Assembly (NCBI GenBank): GCA_017885385.1
Contig: JAFNGF010000141.1
Location: 1,165 to 8,815, forward strand
DNA from: Planctomycetota bacterium
GTDB lineage: Bacteria; Planctomycetota; Phycisphaerae; Sedimentisphaerales; Anaerobacaceae
DNA length: 7,651 nt
Direction of reading: 5' to 3'
The notes beneath the pieces were generated by a model that searched no databases, had not been told where the DNA came from, and saw only the letters and a program-made list of their open reading frames with translations. A program made the translations under genes and the position numbers. Below are positions 1 through 5,393 of the stretch, in pieces. Numbering within the stretch: the first letter of the stretch is position 1; each line of letters opens with the position of its first letter.

Positions 1-219
1 GCACCACCTATCCGACACGGTGACGGCACAAATTTAACTTTTGCTGATGGGCACGCTGACTACAAGAAATGGAGAGGTATCGATACGATACAATATGGCA
101 GAACCGTCCAGCGCGGACATTCCGGCAACTGGACGCCCCAAAGCGATGAGGGCTTCCAGGACCTGTACTGGATGCAGAAGGGCTGCTGGGGAAAATTAGG
201 TTATAACCCCAGCCACTGA
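1..219 (+). CDS. C-terminal fragment of an H-X9-DG pseudopilin-like protein (5' end outside window)
   Basis: Frame 1 is open from the first base to a TGA at 217-219 and gives the last 72 residues of a larger protein. Residues 6-17 fit the 'prepilin-type processing-associated H-X9-DG' motif exactly: His6, nine residues, then Asp16-Gly17, in the context RHGDGTNLTFADGHADY. Proteins with this tail normally start with a type IV pilin/type II secretion-like N-terminal methylation helix, which would lie upstream of the window. The family (often annotated DUF1559 or general secretion pathway protein G-like) is strongly amplified in Planctomycetota; its role in surface or secretion structures is inferred, not proven. 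The tail after the motif is aromatic- and Gly-rich with one Cys near the end (KGCWGK). The gene converges on the threonine aldolase, with 43 nt between the two stop codons and no convincing terminator. Confidence 0.85.
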   Translation, partial: APPIRHGDGTNLTFADGHADYKKWRGIDTIQYGRTVQRGHSGNWTPQSDEGFQDLYWMQKGCWGKLGYNPSH

Positions 220-262
220 CAGCCCTGTACTTGCAGGATATGGTCGGAGCGGATCTGTCCTG

Positions 263-1330
263 CTAATGTGCAGCTACGCTGCCCTCCATTAACTCGCGTA
301 GGACTGTTAGCGTCAGATCGATATCTTCGGCGGTGATGCCGTAGTGAGTTACGGCCCTGAGCCGACGCGGCCCAACAGGCAAAAGTTTAATCCCTTTCTT
401 GCCAAGTTCCATCACCAGCTTCTGGGCGGTCAATCGCTCGCTGGCCGAGTCAAAGTAAACAATGTTGGTTTGCGTCTTTGCCGGGTCGACGGATAATCCC
501 TCGATCCGTGCGATGCCTTCGGTTAGACGCCGGGCGTTTTTATGGTCTTCGGCAATTCTCTCCACCATTTGTTCCAGCGCGGCGATTCCCGCAGCCGCGA
601 TTATCCCGGACTGGCGCATGCCGCCCCCTAAGACCTTGCGGATCCGCCGGGCCTGGGCAATGAACTTCTTTGAGCCACATACTACCGAACCAACCGGAGC
701 GGCAAGTCCTTTTGAAAGACAAAAGCTCAGCGAATCGACGCTGCGGGTCAGCTCTTTGACGTCCACACCCAAAGCTACAGCCGCATTGAATATCCGGGCA
801 CCATCTAAGTGCACCGCCAGGCTTCGGTTTTTAGCCAGTCCGGCTACGGCGTCGGTATACTGGGGTGTAAGAGCAGAGCCGTTGCAGCGATTGTGAGTAT
901 TCTCCAGGCAGATAAGTCGAGTCCGCGGGAAATGAACATCGTCGCCGCGAATTGCTGCCTCTATATCTTCCAGCCGCATTGTGCCGTCCGGTTGATTGGC
1001 GATGGTGTGCGGGTGTATTCCGCCAAGGGCCGACATGCCGCCCGCTTCGTAGAGAAATGTGTGTGATTGGTCGCCTAAGATGACCTCTTCTCCGCGGCCA
1101 CAATGGGTAAGAAGGCACACCAAGTTGCCCATTGTTCCGCTGGCGACCAACAGCGCCGCCTCTTTTCCCACGCGCTCGGCGGCCATTTTCTCAAGGCGGT
1201 TGGTGGTGGGATCCTCGCCGAACACATCGTCGCCCAGCTCTGCACGATAAATAGCCTCGCGCATCGCCGGCGTCGGCAAGGTGACCGTGTCACTGCGTAA
1301 GTCAATAGTCTTCATATTGCTTTTACCCAA
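263..1330 (-). CDS. ltaE: Low-specificity L-threonine aldolase, PLP-dependent
   Basis: 355-residue fold-type I PLP enzyme that cleaves L-threonine/L-allo-threonine to glycine and acetaldehyde in the cytoplasm. Visible family signatures: LRSDTVT at 11-17, GDDVFGEDPT at 33-42, the SGTMGN phosphate-binding loop at 64-69, His90 in SHTFLYEAGG (PLP-stacking position), HLDGAR at 174-179 with the PLP-pyridine Asp176, the Schiff-base Lys207 in LSFCLSKGL, and Arg325 before VTHYGIT (carboxylate-binding position in the family). Length is normal for bacterial LtaE (about 330-350). A TTG at 1330-1328 is preferred as start because AGGAG lies 6 nt upstream; the in-frame ATG at 1315-1313 (residue 6) has no good Shine-Dalgarno. 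The conserved core starts just after that ATG (KTIDLRSDT), so either start gives a complete enzyme. It is transcribed alone, divergent from the M50 protease gene. Confidence 0.96.
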   Translation of the reverse strand: MGKSNMKTIDLRSDTVTLPTPAMREAIYRAELGDDVFGEDPTTNRLEKMAAERVGKEAALLVASGTMGNLVCLLTHCGRGEEVILGDQSHTFLYEAGGMSALGGIHPHTIANQPDGTMRLEDIEAAIRGDDVHFPRTRLICLENTHNRCNGSALTPQYTDAVAGLAKNRSLAVHLDGARIFNAAVALGVDVKELTRSVDSLSFCLSKGLAAPVGSVVCGSKKFIAQARRIRKVLGGGMRQSGIIAAAGIAALEQMVERIAEDHKNARRLTEGIARIEGLSVDPAKTQTNIVYFDSASERLTAQKLVMELGKKGIKLLPVGPRRLRAVTHYGITAEDIDLTLTVLRELMEGSVAAH

Positions 1331-1336
1331 GTCACG

Positions 1337-1341
1337 CTCCT
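1337..1341 (-). promoter_or_regulatory. Shine-Dalgarno AGGAG selecting a TTG start for threonine aldolase
   Basis: On the minus strand AGGAG is followed by the 6-nt spacer CGTGAC and then TTG. The same AGGAG would be 21 nt from the downstream ATG, too far to serve it, so it argues for the TTG start. Confidence 0.6.
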
Positions 1342-1381
1342 ATAACCGTCACCCGCCGCCCAAAATCGTAGCGGCCTAATA

Positions 1382-1409
1382 AATATAGCCACCGGGTGCC
1401 AGATTCCAA
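1382..1409 (-). promoter_or_regulatory. Candidate sigma-70 promoter for threonine aldolase
   Basis: On the minus strand TTGGAA (1409-1404) is separated by 16 nt from TATATT (1387-1382). These match the -35 consensus at 4/6 and the -10 consensus at 5/6. Transcription would begin near 1375, giving a 5' leader of about 45 nt before the TTG start. The call rests on sequence pattern alone. No equally good promoter was found for the divergent M50 gene. Confidence 0.4.
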
Positions 1410-1487
1410 AAAGAATTCTCTTTCAAAGTGCTTGCTGTGCACGTAACATGCCTGCAAGAGTAATTCTATTTTTCGACGGCGGGTGTT

Positions 1488-2099
1488 ATGTTAAATAGTC
1501 GGGCGATAACGTTCTTGTCGACCGTTCCTATTTTTCTTGTGTCATTGACAATCCACGAGTACGCCCATGGCTGGATGGCCTACAGGTACGGCGATGACAC
1601 TGCAAAGAGAATGGGCCGGCTGACGCTAAATCCTCTGGCGCATATCAGTCTGCTCGGCACCATTATCTTGCCGCTTCTGGTGCATTTTGGCTGGGCAAAA
1701 CCAGTGCCCGTAGACTTCTCGGTCCTGACCAAAGGCCAGATCTTTAAGGTGGCGGCCGCCGGTCCGGCTGCTAATCTACTGCTGGCACTTTTGTTGGCCA
1801 TCATCTTCCATCTTTTTCGCTTGGCAATGATACCGCTGCTGGGCAATTTTGTGCTATTGGCGATATTATTCAATATTGTTTTAGCCGTGTTCAATCTTAT
1901 CCCCATACCGCCGCTCGATGGCTCAAGAATGGTCTATGCCAGGCTAAAATCTCCACAGGCTATTGATACGTACAGAAAGTTCTCGCAATTCGGAATGCTG
2001 ATACTTATAGGATTTCTGCTGTTTGGAGGATTCCGGCTCATTGTATGGCCGCTGGTCGCAGTGGTTTATGCTGTACTTGGACTGCCTGCGCCATTTTGA
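1488..2099 (+). CDS. Site-2 protease family (peptidase M50) intramembrane zinc metalloprotease
   Basis: 203-residue, very hydrophobic protein with roughly five membrane segments (about 7-30, 51-68, 86-111, 113-140, 168-197). The zinc-binding HExxH is HEYAH at 23-27 inside the first segment. The second half-site is NLIPIPPLDG at 136-145, with Asp144 the presumed third zinc ligand. AGPAAN at 91-96 and GRLTLNPLAH at 43-52 are also typical of the short YwhC/Rip-like M50 subgroup, which lacks PDZ and CBS domains. Such proteases cut single transmembrane helices, often anti-sigma factors or signal-peptide remnants; the substrate here cannot be deduced. Length matches the subgroup (about 200-220). 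The ATG has only a weak purine-rich upstream (GGCGGG), but the HEYAH spacing from the start is normal. The stop overlaps the Shine-Dalgarno region of the GH32 gene, so the two are probably co-transcribed although not functionally linked in any way I recognise. Confidence 0.93.
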   Translation: MLNSRAITFLSTVPIFLVSLTIHEYAHGWMAYRYGDDTAKRMGRLTLNPLAHISLLGTIILPLLVHFGWAKPVPVDFSVLTKGQIFKVAAAGPAANLLLALLLAIIFHLFRLAMIPLLGNFVLLAILFNIVLAVFNLIPIPPLDGSRMVYARLKSPQAIDTYRKFSQFGMLILIGFLLFGGFRLIVWPLVAVVYAVLGLPAPF

Positions 2100-2100
2100 A

Positions 2101-2106
2101 AGGAAG
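2101..2106 (+). promoter_or_regulatory. Shine-Dalgarno AGGAAG for the GH32 gene
   Basis: AGGAAG lies just after the M50 stop codon (TGA 2097-2099), and its AGGA core is 6 nt before the ATG at 2111. This fixes the start at 2111, not at an earlier in-frame ATG at 2045 inside the protease gene. The placement fits translational coupling of the two genes. Confidence 0.7.
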
Positions 2107-2110
2107 AAAA

Positions 2111-3613
2111 ATGCTTACCGGAACTCAGAGGTCAAATGCTGAAAAGAACCTGTACGGTCGTCGTGACTTCTTGAAAAAAATCGGTTCTGGGTCGACTTTA
2201 TTTGCCCTGTCGCAGTTAACAGCAAATCCTGTGATGGCCGGCGCAAACCGGAATGACTCAGCTACCGGTAGCTTGTACAATGAAAAGTACCGCCCGCAGT
2301 TTCATTTCACCCCACAAAAGAACTGGACGAACGACCCGAACGGCCTGGTCTATTACAAGGGCGAATATCACATGTTCTTTCAGCACAATCCCACCGGTAT
2401 CAATTGGGGCAATATGACGTGGGGCCACGCCATCAGTACAGACCTGATTCACTGGAAGCAGTTGCCCAACGCGATTGAGCCGGATGATCTCGGCACGATA
2501 TTTTCCGGCTCGGCGGTCGTGGACTGGAACAATACGTCGGGCTTTCAAACAGGCAGCGAAAATGTCCTGGTCGCCTTCTACACCTCAGCAGGGGCACACG
2601 CCCCGGTGAAAAAACCATTTACCCAGAGCATTGCCTACAGCAACGACCGCGGGAGAACCTGGACAAAATACAAAGACAATCCGGTCATCGAACACATGCG
2701 GGGCGACAACCGTGATCCCAAAGTGATCTGGCACGAACCCACGAAAACGTGGATTATGGCTTTATATCTTGATAACGATGACTTTGCCTTGCTTTCTTCG
2801 AGAAATCTGAAGCAATGGACGCAACTTTCGGAGCTAAAACTTCCTGGCAGCAGCGAGTGCCCCGATTTCTTTGAATTGCCCGTCGATGGTAATCCTGAAA
2901 ACACCCGATGGGTGTTTTGTGGCGCAAATGGCAGATACCTGCTGGGCAGATTTGATGGCCGAAAATTCACCCCGCAGAGCCAGGTACTTGAGTCCTGTGT
3001 CGGAAACTTCTACGCAGCGCAGACCTACAGTGACATTCCCAAATCCGATGGCCGAAGGATTCAGATCGTCTGGATGCGCGGCGGCAAATTTCCCGAAATG
3101 CCTTTCAATCAGCAGATGTCGATTCCCTGCGAACTGACATTTCGCACATTTGCCGAGGGAATTCGATTGTGCCGGGTCCCTGTTCGAGAGATCGAAAAGC
3201 TCCGCGATGCCAAGCTTACCTGGCAAGACACGGCCCTTTTGCCTGGCAAGAATCCGCTGTCTGACATATCGGGTGAACTGCTTGAAATCCAGACCGAGAT
3301 CGAGCCCGGAGCCGCTGCCGAGGTCGGATTTACACTTCGAGGCATTCCGGTCGTCTATCAGGGTAAAGACAAAACGCTTTCCTGCAGAGATCAGAAAGCA
3401 AGATTGTCTCCTGTCGAGGGCAAAATCAAGCTGCATATTCTGGTGGATCGCACCAGCGTCGAAGTCTTTCCCGCCGATGGCTGGGTCACGATGCACCTGT
3501 GTTTGCCGCTTGATCCGGACAATACCTCGCTGGAGCTGTTCGCTCGCGGCGGCCAGGCAAGGGTTCAAAGCCTGAACCTCTGGAAACTGAAATCCATCTG
3601 GCCCAAGGGCTAA
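2111..3613 (+). CDS. Tat-exported glycoside hydrolase family 32 (levanase/beta-fructosidase type)
   Basis: 500-residue enzyme expected to hydrolyse beta-fructosidic bonds in fructans such as levan or inulin, or sucrose, outside the cytoplasm. The N-terminus carries a twin-arginine motif, GRRDFLKK at 16-23, then a hydrophobic stretch and a likely cleavage site after NPVMA (about residue 43). GH32 catalytic signatures are all present: WTNDPNG at 72-78 with nucleophile Asp75, FSGSAVVD at 131-138, RDP at 201-203 with the transition-state Asp202, and EC at 249-250 with acid/base Glu249. NFYAAQTY at 299-306 follows in the five-blade propeller. The C-terminal beta-sandwich begins near 345 and contains DRTSVEVF at 446-453, a usual marker of that module. 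Length is normal for a single-module GH32. No lipobox, carbohydrate-binding module or anchor was seen, so it is probably periplasmic. A transporter or fructokinase gene, often found beside GH32, is absent from this window. Exact substrate (levan, inulin or sucrose) is not determined. Confidence 0.95.
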   Translation: MLTGTQRSNAEKNLYGRRDFLKKIGSGSTLFALSQLTANPVMAGANRNDSATGSLYNEKYRPQFHFTPQKNWTNDPNGLVYYKGEYHMFFQHNPTGINWGNMTWGHAISTDLIHWKQLPNAIEPDDLGTIFSGSAVVDWNNTSGFQTGSENVLVAFYTSAGAHAPVKKPFTQSIAYSNDRGRTWTKYKDNPVIEHMRGDNRDPKVIWHEPTKTWIMALYLDNDDFALLSSRNLKQWTQLSELKLPGSSECPDFFELPVDGNPENTRWVFCGANGRYLLGRFDGRKFTPQSQVLESCVGNFYAAQTYSDIPKSDGRRIQIVWMRGGKFPEMPFNQQMSIPCELTFRTFAEGIRLCRVPVREIEKLRDAKLTWQDTALLPGKNPLSDISGELLEIQTEIEPGAAAEVGFTLRGIPVVYQGKDKTLSCRDQKARLSPVEGKIKLHILVDRTSVEVFPADGWVTMHLCLPLDPDNTSLELFARGGQARVQSLNLWKLKSIWPKG

Positions 3614-3617
3614 ACGC

Positions 3618-4030
3618 TTAATTGCTCAGGCGGCCTTCATGGGTCAGGAGCTTCTTGATGACAGCCTCAGCCTCTTTGGGCTTGAAGCCTTTAGGACCAC
3701 GGTCGCTGTAATAGGCGACTTTTCCGTCAATATCAACGACACATATACGGTCAGGCCAGCCCTTGTAGGCCGTTTCCGCAACGCCGTCCATAGTGTCGAT
3801 AAGAACAGGCAGCGAAAGTTTTAGTTCGCTAACACATTTAGTGGCGAGAATAGCCCGTTCGCCGACGTTCTTGGGCAGGCTTATAACCTGTCCCGAGCGA
3901 AGTCGAGGGATCGGTGCCCTTTAACCGGTTCGGATGGGCCTCGGAGATGTACACCAGGAAAAACTGAATTTTGTCCTTGTACGACACGTACAAGTTTTCC
4001 ACGGTCCCGGCCTGGGACCGAAACGGAGGT
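3618..4030 (-). pseudogene. Displaced C-terminal half of the deiodinase-like redoxin domain (frame broken twice)
   Basis: The missing part of the upstream hydrolase-redoxin protein is readable here in two pieces. From 4029 down to about 3912, a different frame from the hydrolase encodes PPFRSQAGTVENLY, then KDKIQFFLVYISEAHPNRLK, as expected after the active site of deiodinase-like/AhpC-TSA redoxins. From about 3887 to the TAA at 3620-3618, the original hydrolase frame resumes and gives LPKNVGERAILATKC, LSLPVLIDTMDGVAETAYKG and WPDRICVVDIDGKVAYY, ending GRLSN. This is a normal redoxin C-terminus containing the family's cis-Pro (SLPVL) and final strand. The frame changes fall exactly at two palindromic elements (4031-4047 and 3891-3910). 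The original frame hits a TAA at 3923-3921 between them. No good start codon or ribosome site precedes either piece, so independent translation is unlikely. The end lies only 4 nt from the GH32 stop. Confidence 0.8.
3891..3910. repeat. 20-nt imperfect palindrome TCCCGAGCGAAGTCGAGGGA inside the redoxin domain
   Basis: The sequence begins TCCC and ends GGGA around a core containing CGA-AG-TCG. It sits between the KGT(D) and QVISLPKN segments of the redoxin and marks the point where the reading frame returns to that of the hydrolase. From memory it resembles a CCTGAGCGAAGTCGAAGG-like motif common between genes in environmental bacterial genomes; no search was run to confirm this. Confidence 0.55.
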
Positions 4031-5309
4031 CCCCGACTTGATCGGGGCTGAAGATAAGACAGACAGGCTTTTTGCCGCGAAAAGAAGTTTTAACAATAGT
4101 AGGGTATGCTGTGCATACCGGCAAACGTGCACGGGTTGGTATGCAGAAACCTGCATACCCTACGGATTCGATTATTCCAACGCTTTGACCGTCTGCGCCG
4201 GTCTGGATCACCAGCGGCGGCAGTTTGAAATCAGGTGCAAGTTGCCCCACCTTGAGACCCGGCTCATTGTCTCGCGGCTTCCGTCTTCGCGGGGGCCGTA
4301 GCCGCTTCGGCGGAGGACTCGGCCTTTCGCCTTCTTTTTGCTCGGCAGCAATCCTTTTAAGTGTGATGTCTTTTTCGCCCAGTTTCAACGCAGGCTCGCC
4401 CGCCAGATATCCATGTCTGGCAAGAAATTTGTCCACGAGGAAGGTTGTCTGCTGATGCCAGGGCGAACGATTAAAAAAACCGTGCGGCTGGAGGCCAGCC
4501 GCATACAACTCAACCTTATTTCCCAATTCTTTGGATAATTGCAGAAACTCCTTGCCTTGGGAGTAAAACCTGTCCTCGGTGCCGTAGAAGACAATGGCCG
4601 GCGGCATATCCTTGCTCAAATGCAGATTGGGAGAAAGGCGATTAGCCATATCCGTCGAACCCATACGCAGGGCAATTTGTTCATCGGCGCAGTTCAGCAC
4701 CGGGTTGTATAGAATTAGCAGATTTGGCCGGCAAGAGATGCCCGTATCTTCGCCTTCTGCATCCAGACCGGTAACGGTGGAGGTGCAGGCGGCGATGTGG
4801 CCGCCAGCGGAACCGCCGGAAGCGACGATTCTATCTGGGTCAATGCCGAACTTTGCTGCGTTCTTTCTCAGCCAGCGGACGGCGCTTTTGGCATCCTCCA
4901 CGCATACCTCGGGCGTTGTCTGATGTCGAGACCTCACGCGGTAGTCAGCGCGGGCGGCTACCATGCCGCGAGAGGCCAGGTAATGGGCTTGTCTGGTGAA
5001 CTGTTCGATTGTGCCGCCGGTCCACCCGCCGCCGAAAAAGAAAACGATAGCCGGACGTTTGTCCTGGGCAGTCCAATCTTTGGGAAAATGAATGTGGATG
5101 GCCAATTCGCCTTGCGGCGTCTTCTTGTAGATGTGCCGTTCGACACGTGTGTTGTAGTCCTGGTAGTAGGCATCCAGCAATTGCTGATCGCCTCGACGGC
5201 TAGTAGCACGGCCATCCTGGCCGTGGCCCCACGGGCTGGAAGCCCGTGCCACTGCATAAAATGCAGCAGCCGCCAGTAGAATAACGATTACTGACCTATC
5301 CTTACGCAT
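3921..5309 (-). CDS. Exported alpha/beta hydrolase (BD-FAE/acetyl-esterase type) fused to a truncated redoxin domain
   Basis: 462 codons from an ATG with GGAGG 7 nt upstream (5317-5321). Residues 1-23 form a Sec signal peptide (basic MRKDR, hydrophobic core, ARA near the cleavage point). Residues 45-305 are an alpha/beta hydrolase of the esterase/lipase Aes or BD-FAE type. It has FFFGGGW at 90-96 (oxyanion loop, Phe replacing the usual His of HGGGW), the nucleophile Ser167 in GGSAGGH, Asp246 in GTEDRF and His276 in QPHGFF, so the catalytic triad is complete. It probably removes acyl groups from exported substrates such as acetylated polysaccharide; this is inferred. A charged linker (about 310-350) leads to a redoxin start, GLKVGQLAPDFKLPPL at 351-366. 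That domain carries an in-frame repeat insertion (about 382-403), recovers at VKTSFRGKKPVCLIF (406-420), then goes out of frame at a palindrome. Residues 422-462 are therefore non-homologous tail. The hydrolase half looks functional; the redoxin half is dead as encoded. Codon positions 20-36 also derive from a repeat. Confidence 0.85.
   Translation of the reverse strand: MRKDRSVIVILLAAAAFYAVARASSPWGHGQDGRATSRRGDQQLLDAYYQDYNTRVERHIYKKTPQGELAIHIHFPKDWTAQDKRPAIVFFFGGGWTGGTIEQFTRQAHYLASRGMVAARADYRVRSRHQTTPEVCVEDAKSAVRWLRKNAAKFGIDPDRIVASGGSAGGHIAACTSTVTGLDAEGEDTGISCRPNLLILYNPVLNCADEQIALRMGSTDMANRLSPNLHLSKDMPPAIVFYGTEDRFYSQGKEFLQLSKELGNKVELYAAGLQPHGFFNRSPWHQQTTFLVDKFLARHGYLAGEPALKLGEKDITLKRIAAEQKEGERPSPPPKRLRPPRRRKPRDNEPGLKVGQLAPDFKLPPLVIQTGADGQSVGIIESVGYAGFCIPTRARLPVCTAYPTIVKTSFRGKKPVCLIFSPDQVGDLRFGPRPGPWKTCTCRTRTKFSFSWCTSPRPIRTG
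4031..4047. repeat. 17-nt palindrome CCCCGACTTGATCGGGG at the redoxin active-site position
   Basis: Perfect 6-bp arms, CCCCGA and TCGGGG, around the loop CTTGA. On the coding (minus) strand it lies directly between CLIFS and PPFR. Related redoxins have a short Ser/Tyr/Thr-Cys (or selenocysteine) motif here. Only 17 nt separate AGC (Ser) from CCT (Pro), so the frame changes. Its CCCGA..TCGGG core is shared with the copies at 7553 and 7634. Confidence 0.7.
4099..4163. repeat. 65-bp two-hairpin palindromic element with 11-bp terminal inverted repeats
   Basis: The ends are perfect inverted repeats, GTAGGGTATGC (4099-4109) and GCATACCCTAC (4153-4163). Inside are two hairpins. The first has GGTATGC (4103-4109) and GCATACC (4113-4119) around TGT. 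The second has GGTATGCAG (4138-4146) and CTGCATACC (4151-4159) around AAAC. This is the architecture of a BIME or tiny MITE. It lies inside the redoxin coding sequence and is read through in frame, adding about 22 residues (VGYAGFCIPTRARLPVCTAY and two more) between GIIES and VKTSFRGKK. No clear target-site duplication was seen. Confidence 0.8.
5203..5252. repeat. 50-bp two-hairpin repeat coding for the signal-peptide end of the hydrolase
   Basis: Two perfect 8-bp hairpins stand side by side: CACGGCCA (5207-5214)/TGGCCGTG (5218-5225) with loop TCC, and CACGGGCT (5230-5237)/AGCCCGTG (5241-5248) with loop GGA. The outer ends form near-matching inverted repeats, GTAGCACGG at the left and CCGTGCCAC at the right. 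On the minus strand it encodes residues 20-36 of the hydrolase, VARASSPWGHGQDGRAT, including the ARA of the likely signal-peptidase site. From memory, GGCACGGGCTTCCAGCCCGTG-type repeats are frequent in planctomycete genomes; not checked. Confidence 0.75.
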
Positions 5310-5357
5310 TCTTGGTCCTCCGGAAACAGACAGACTTTACCCGCGGTCACGACTCAA

Positions 5358-5385
5358 TTTATATCAGATTTTTGCAAAACTGCAA
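5358..5385 (-). promoter_or_regulatory. Candidate extended -10 promoter for the hydrolase gene
   Basis: On the minus strand TTGCAG (5385-5380) is followed after 16 nt by TATAAA (5363-5358). TGA directly precedes TATAAA, forming an extended -10 (TGnTATAAA). The -35 is poor (3/6) and the -10 good (5/6), as is common when an extended -10 is present. The start would be near 5351, about 42 nt before the ATG. Confidence 0.5.
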
Positions 5386-5393
5386 AAAATCTG
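5365..5393. promoter_or_regulatory. Inverted repeat overlapping the hydrolase promoter; possible operator
   Basis: CAGATTTTTGCA (5365-5376) and TGCAAAAAATCTG (5381-5393) are inverted copies differing by one extra base, around the centre AAAC. The repeat covers the spacer and -35 of the predicted hydrolase promoter, where a dimeric repressor would block RNA polymerase. A further TTGCAAAA follows at 5394-5401. The lack of GC-rich arms argues against a terminator. No regulator gene is in the window. Confidence 0.45.

Noticed and set aside
233..282. Terminator between the pseudopilin and threonine aldolase (GCAGGA/TCCTGC and GCAGC/GCTGC stems)
   Set aside because: Short stems, one with a 19-nt loop and one inside the aldolase coding end, and no U-tract after either.
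462..896. A 144-codon open frame on the plus strand opposite threonine aldolase
   Set aside because: The opposite strand encodes a complete threonine aldolase with PLP lysine; this frame has no ribosome site or recognisable domain.
2834..3568. A 244-codon open frame on the minus strand opposite GH32
   Set aside because: It is antisense to a gene with every GH32 catalytic motif; composition and lack of a known motif mark it as a shadow frame.
3921..4047. Programmed ribosomal frameshifting to restore the redoxin
   Set aside because: No slippery heptamer plus pseudoknot is evident, and the catalytic motif is missing in every frame, so a restored product would still lack the active site.
4302..4313. 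CCGC-TTCG-GCGG tetraloop hairpin in the hydrolase linker as another inserted repeat
   Set aside because: Only a 4-bp stem, easily produced by GC-rich linker codons, and no second copy in the window.
4031..5252. CRISPR array or integron/att site suggested by clustered palindromes
   Set aside because: The elements differ in sequence and spacing, there are no regular direct repeats with spacers, and no cas, integrase or transposase gene is present.
4797..5279. A 160-codon open frame on the plus strand opposite the hydrolase
   Set aside because: It lies over the part of the hydrolase encoding signal peptide, oxyanion loop and nucleophile, which is clearly coding on the other strand.
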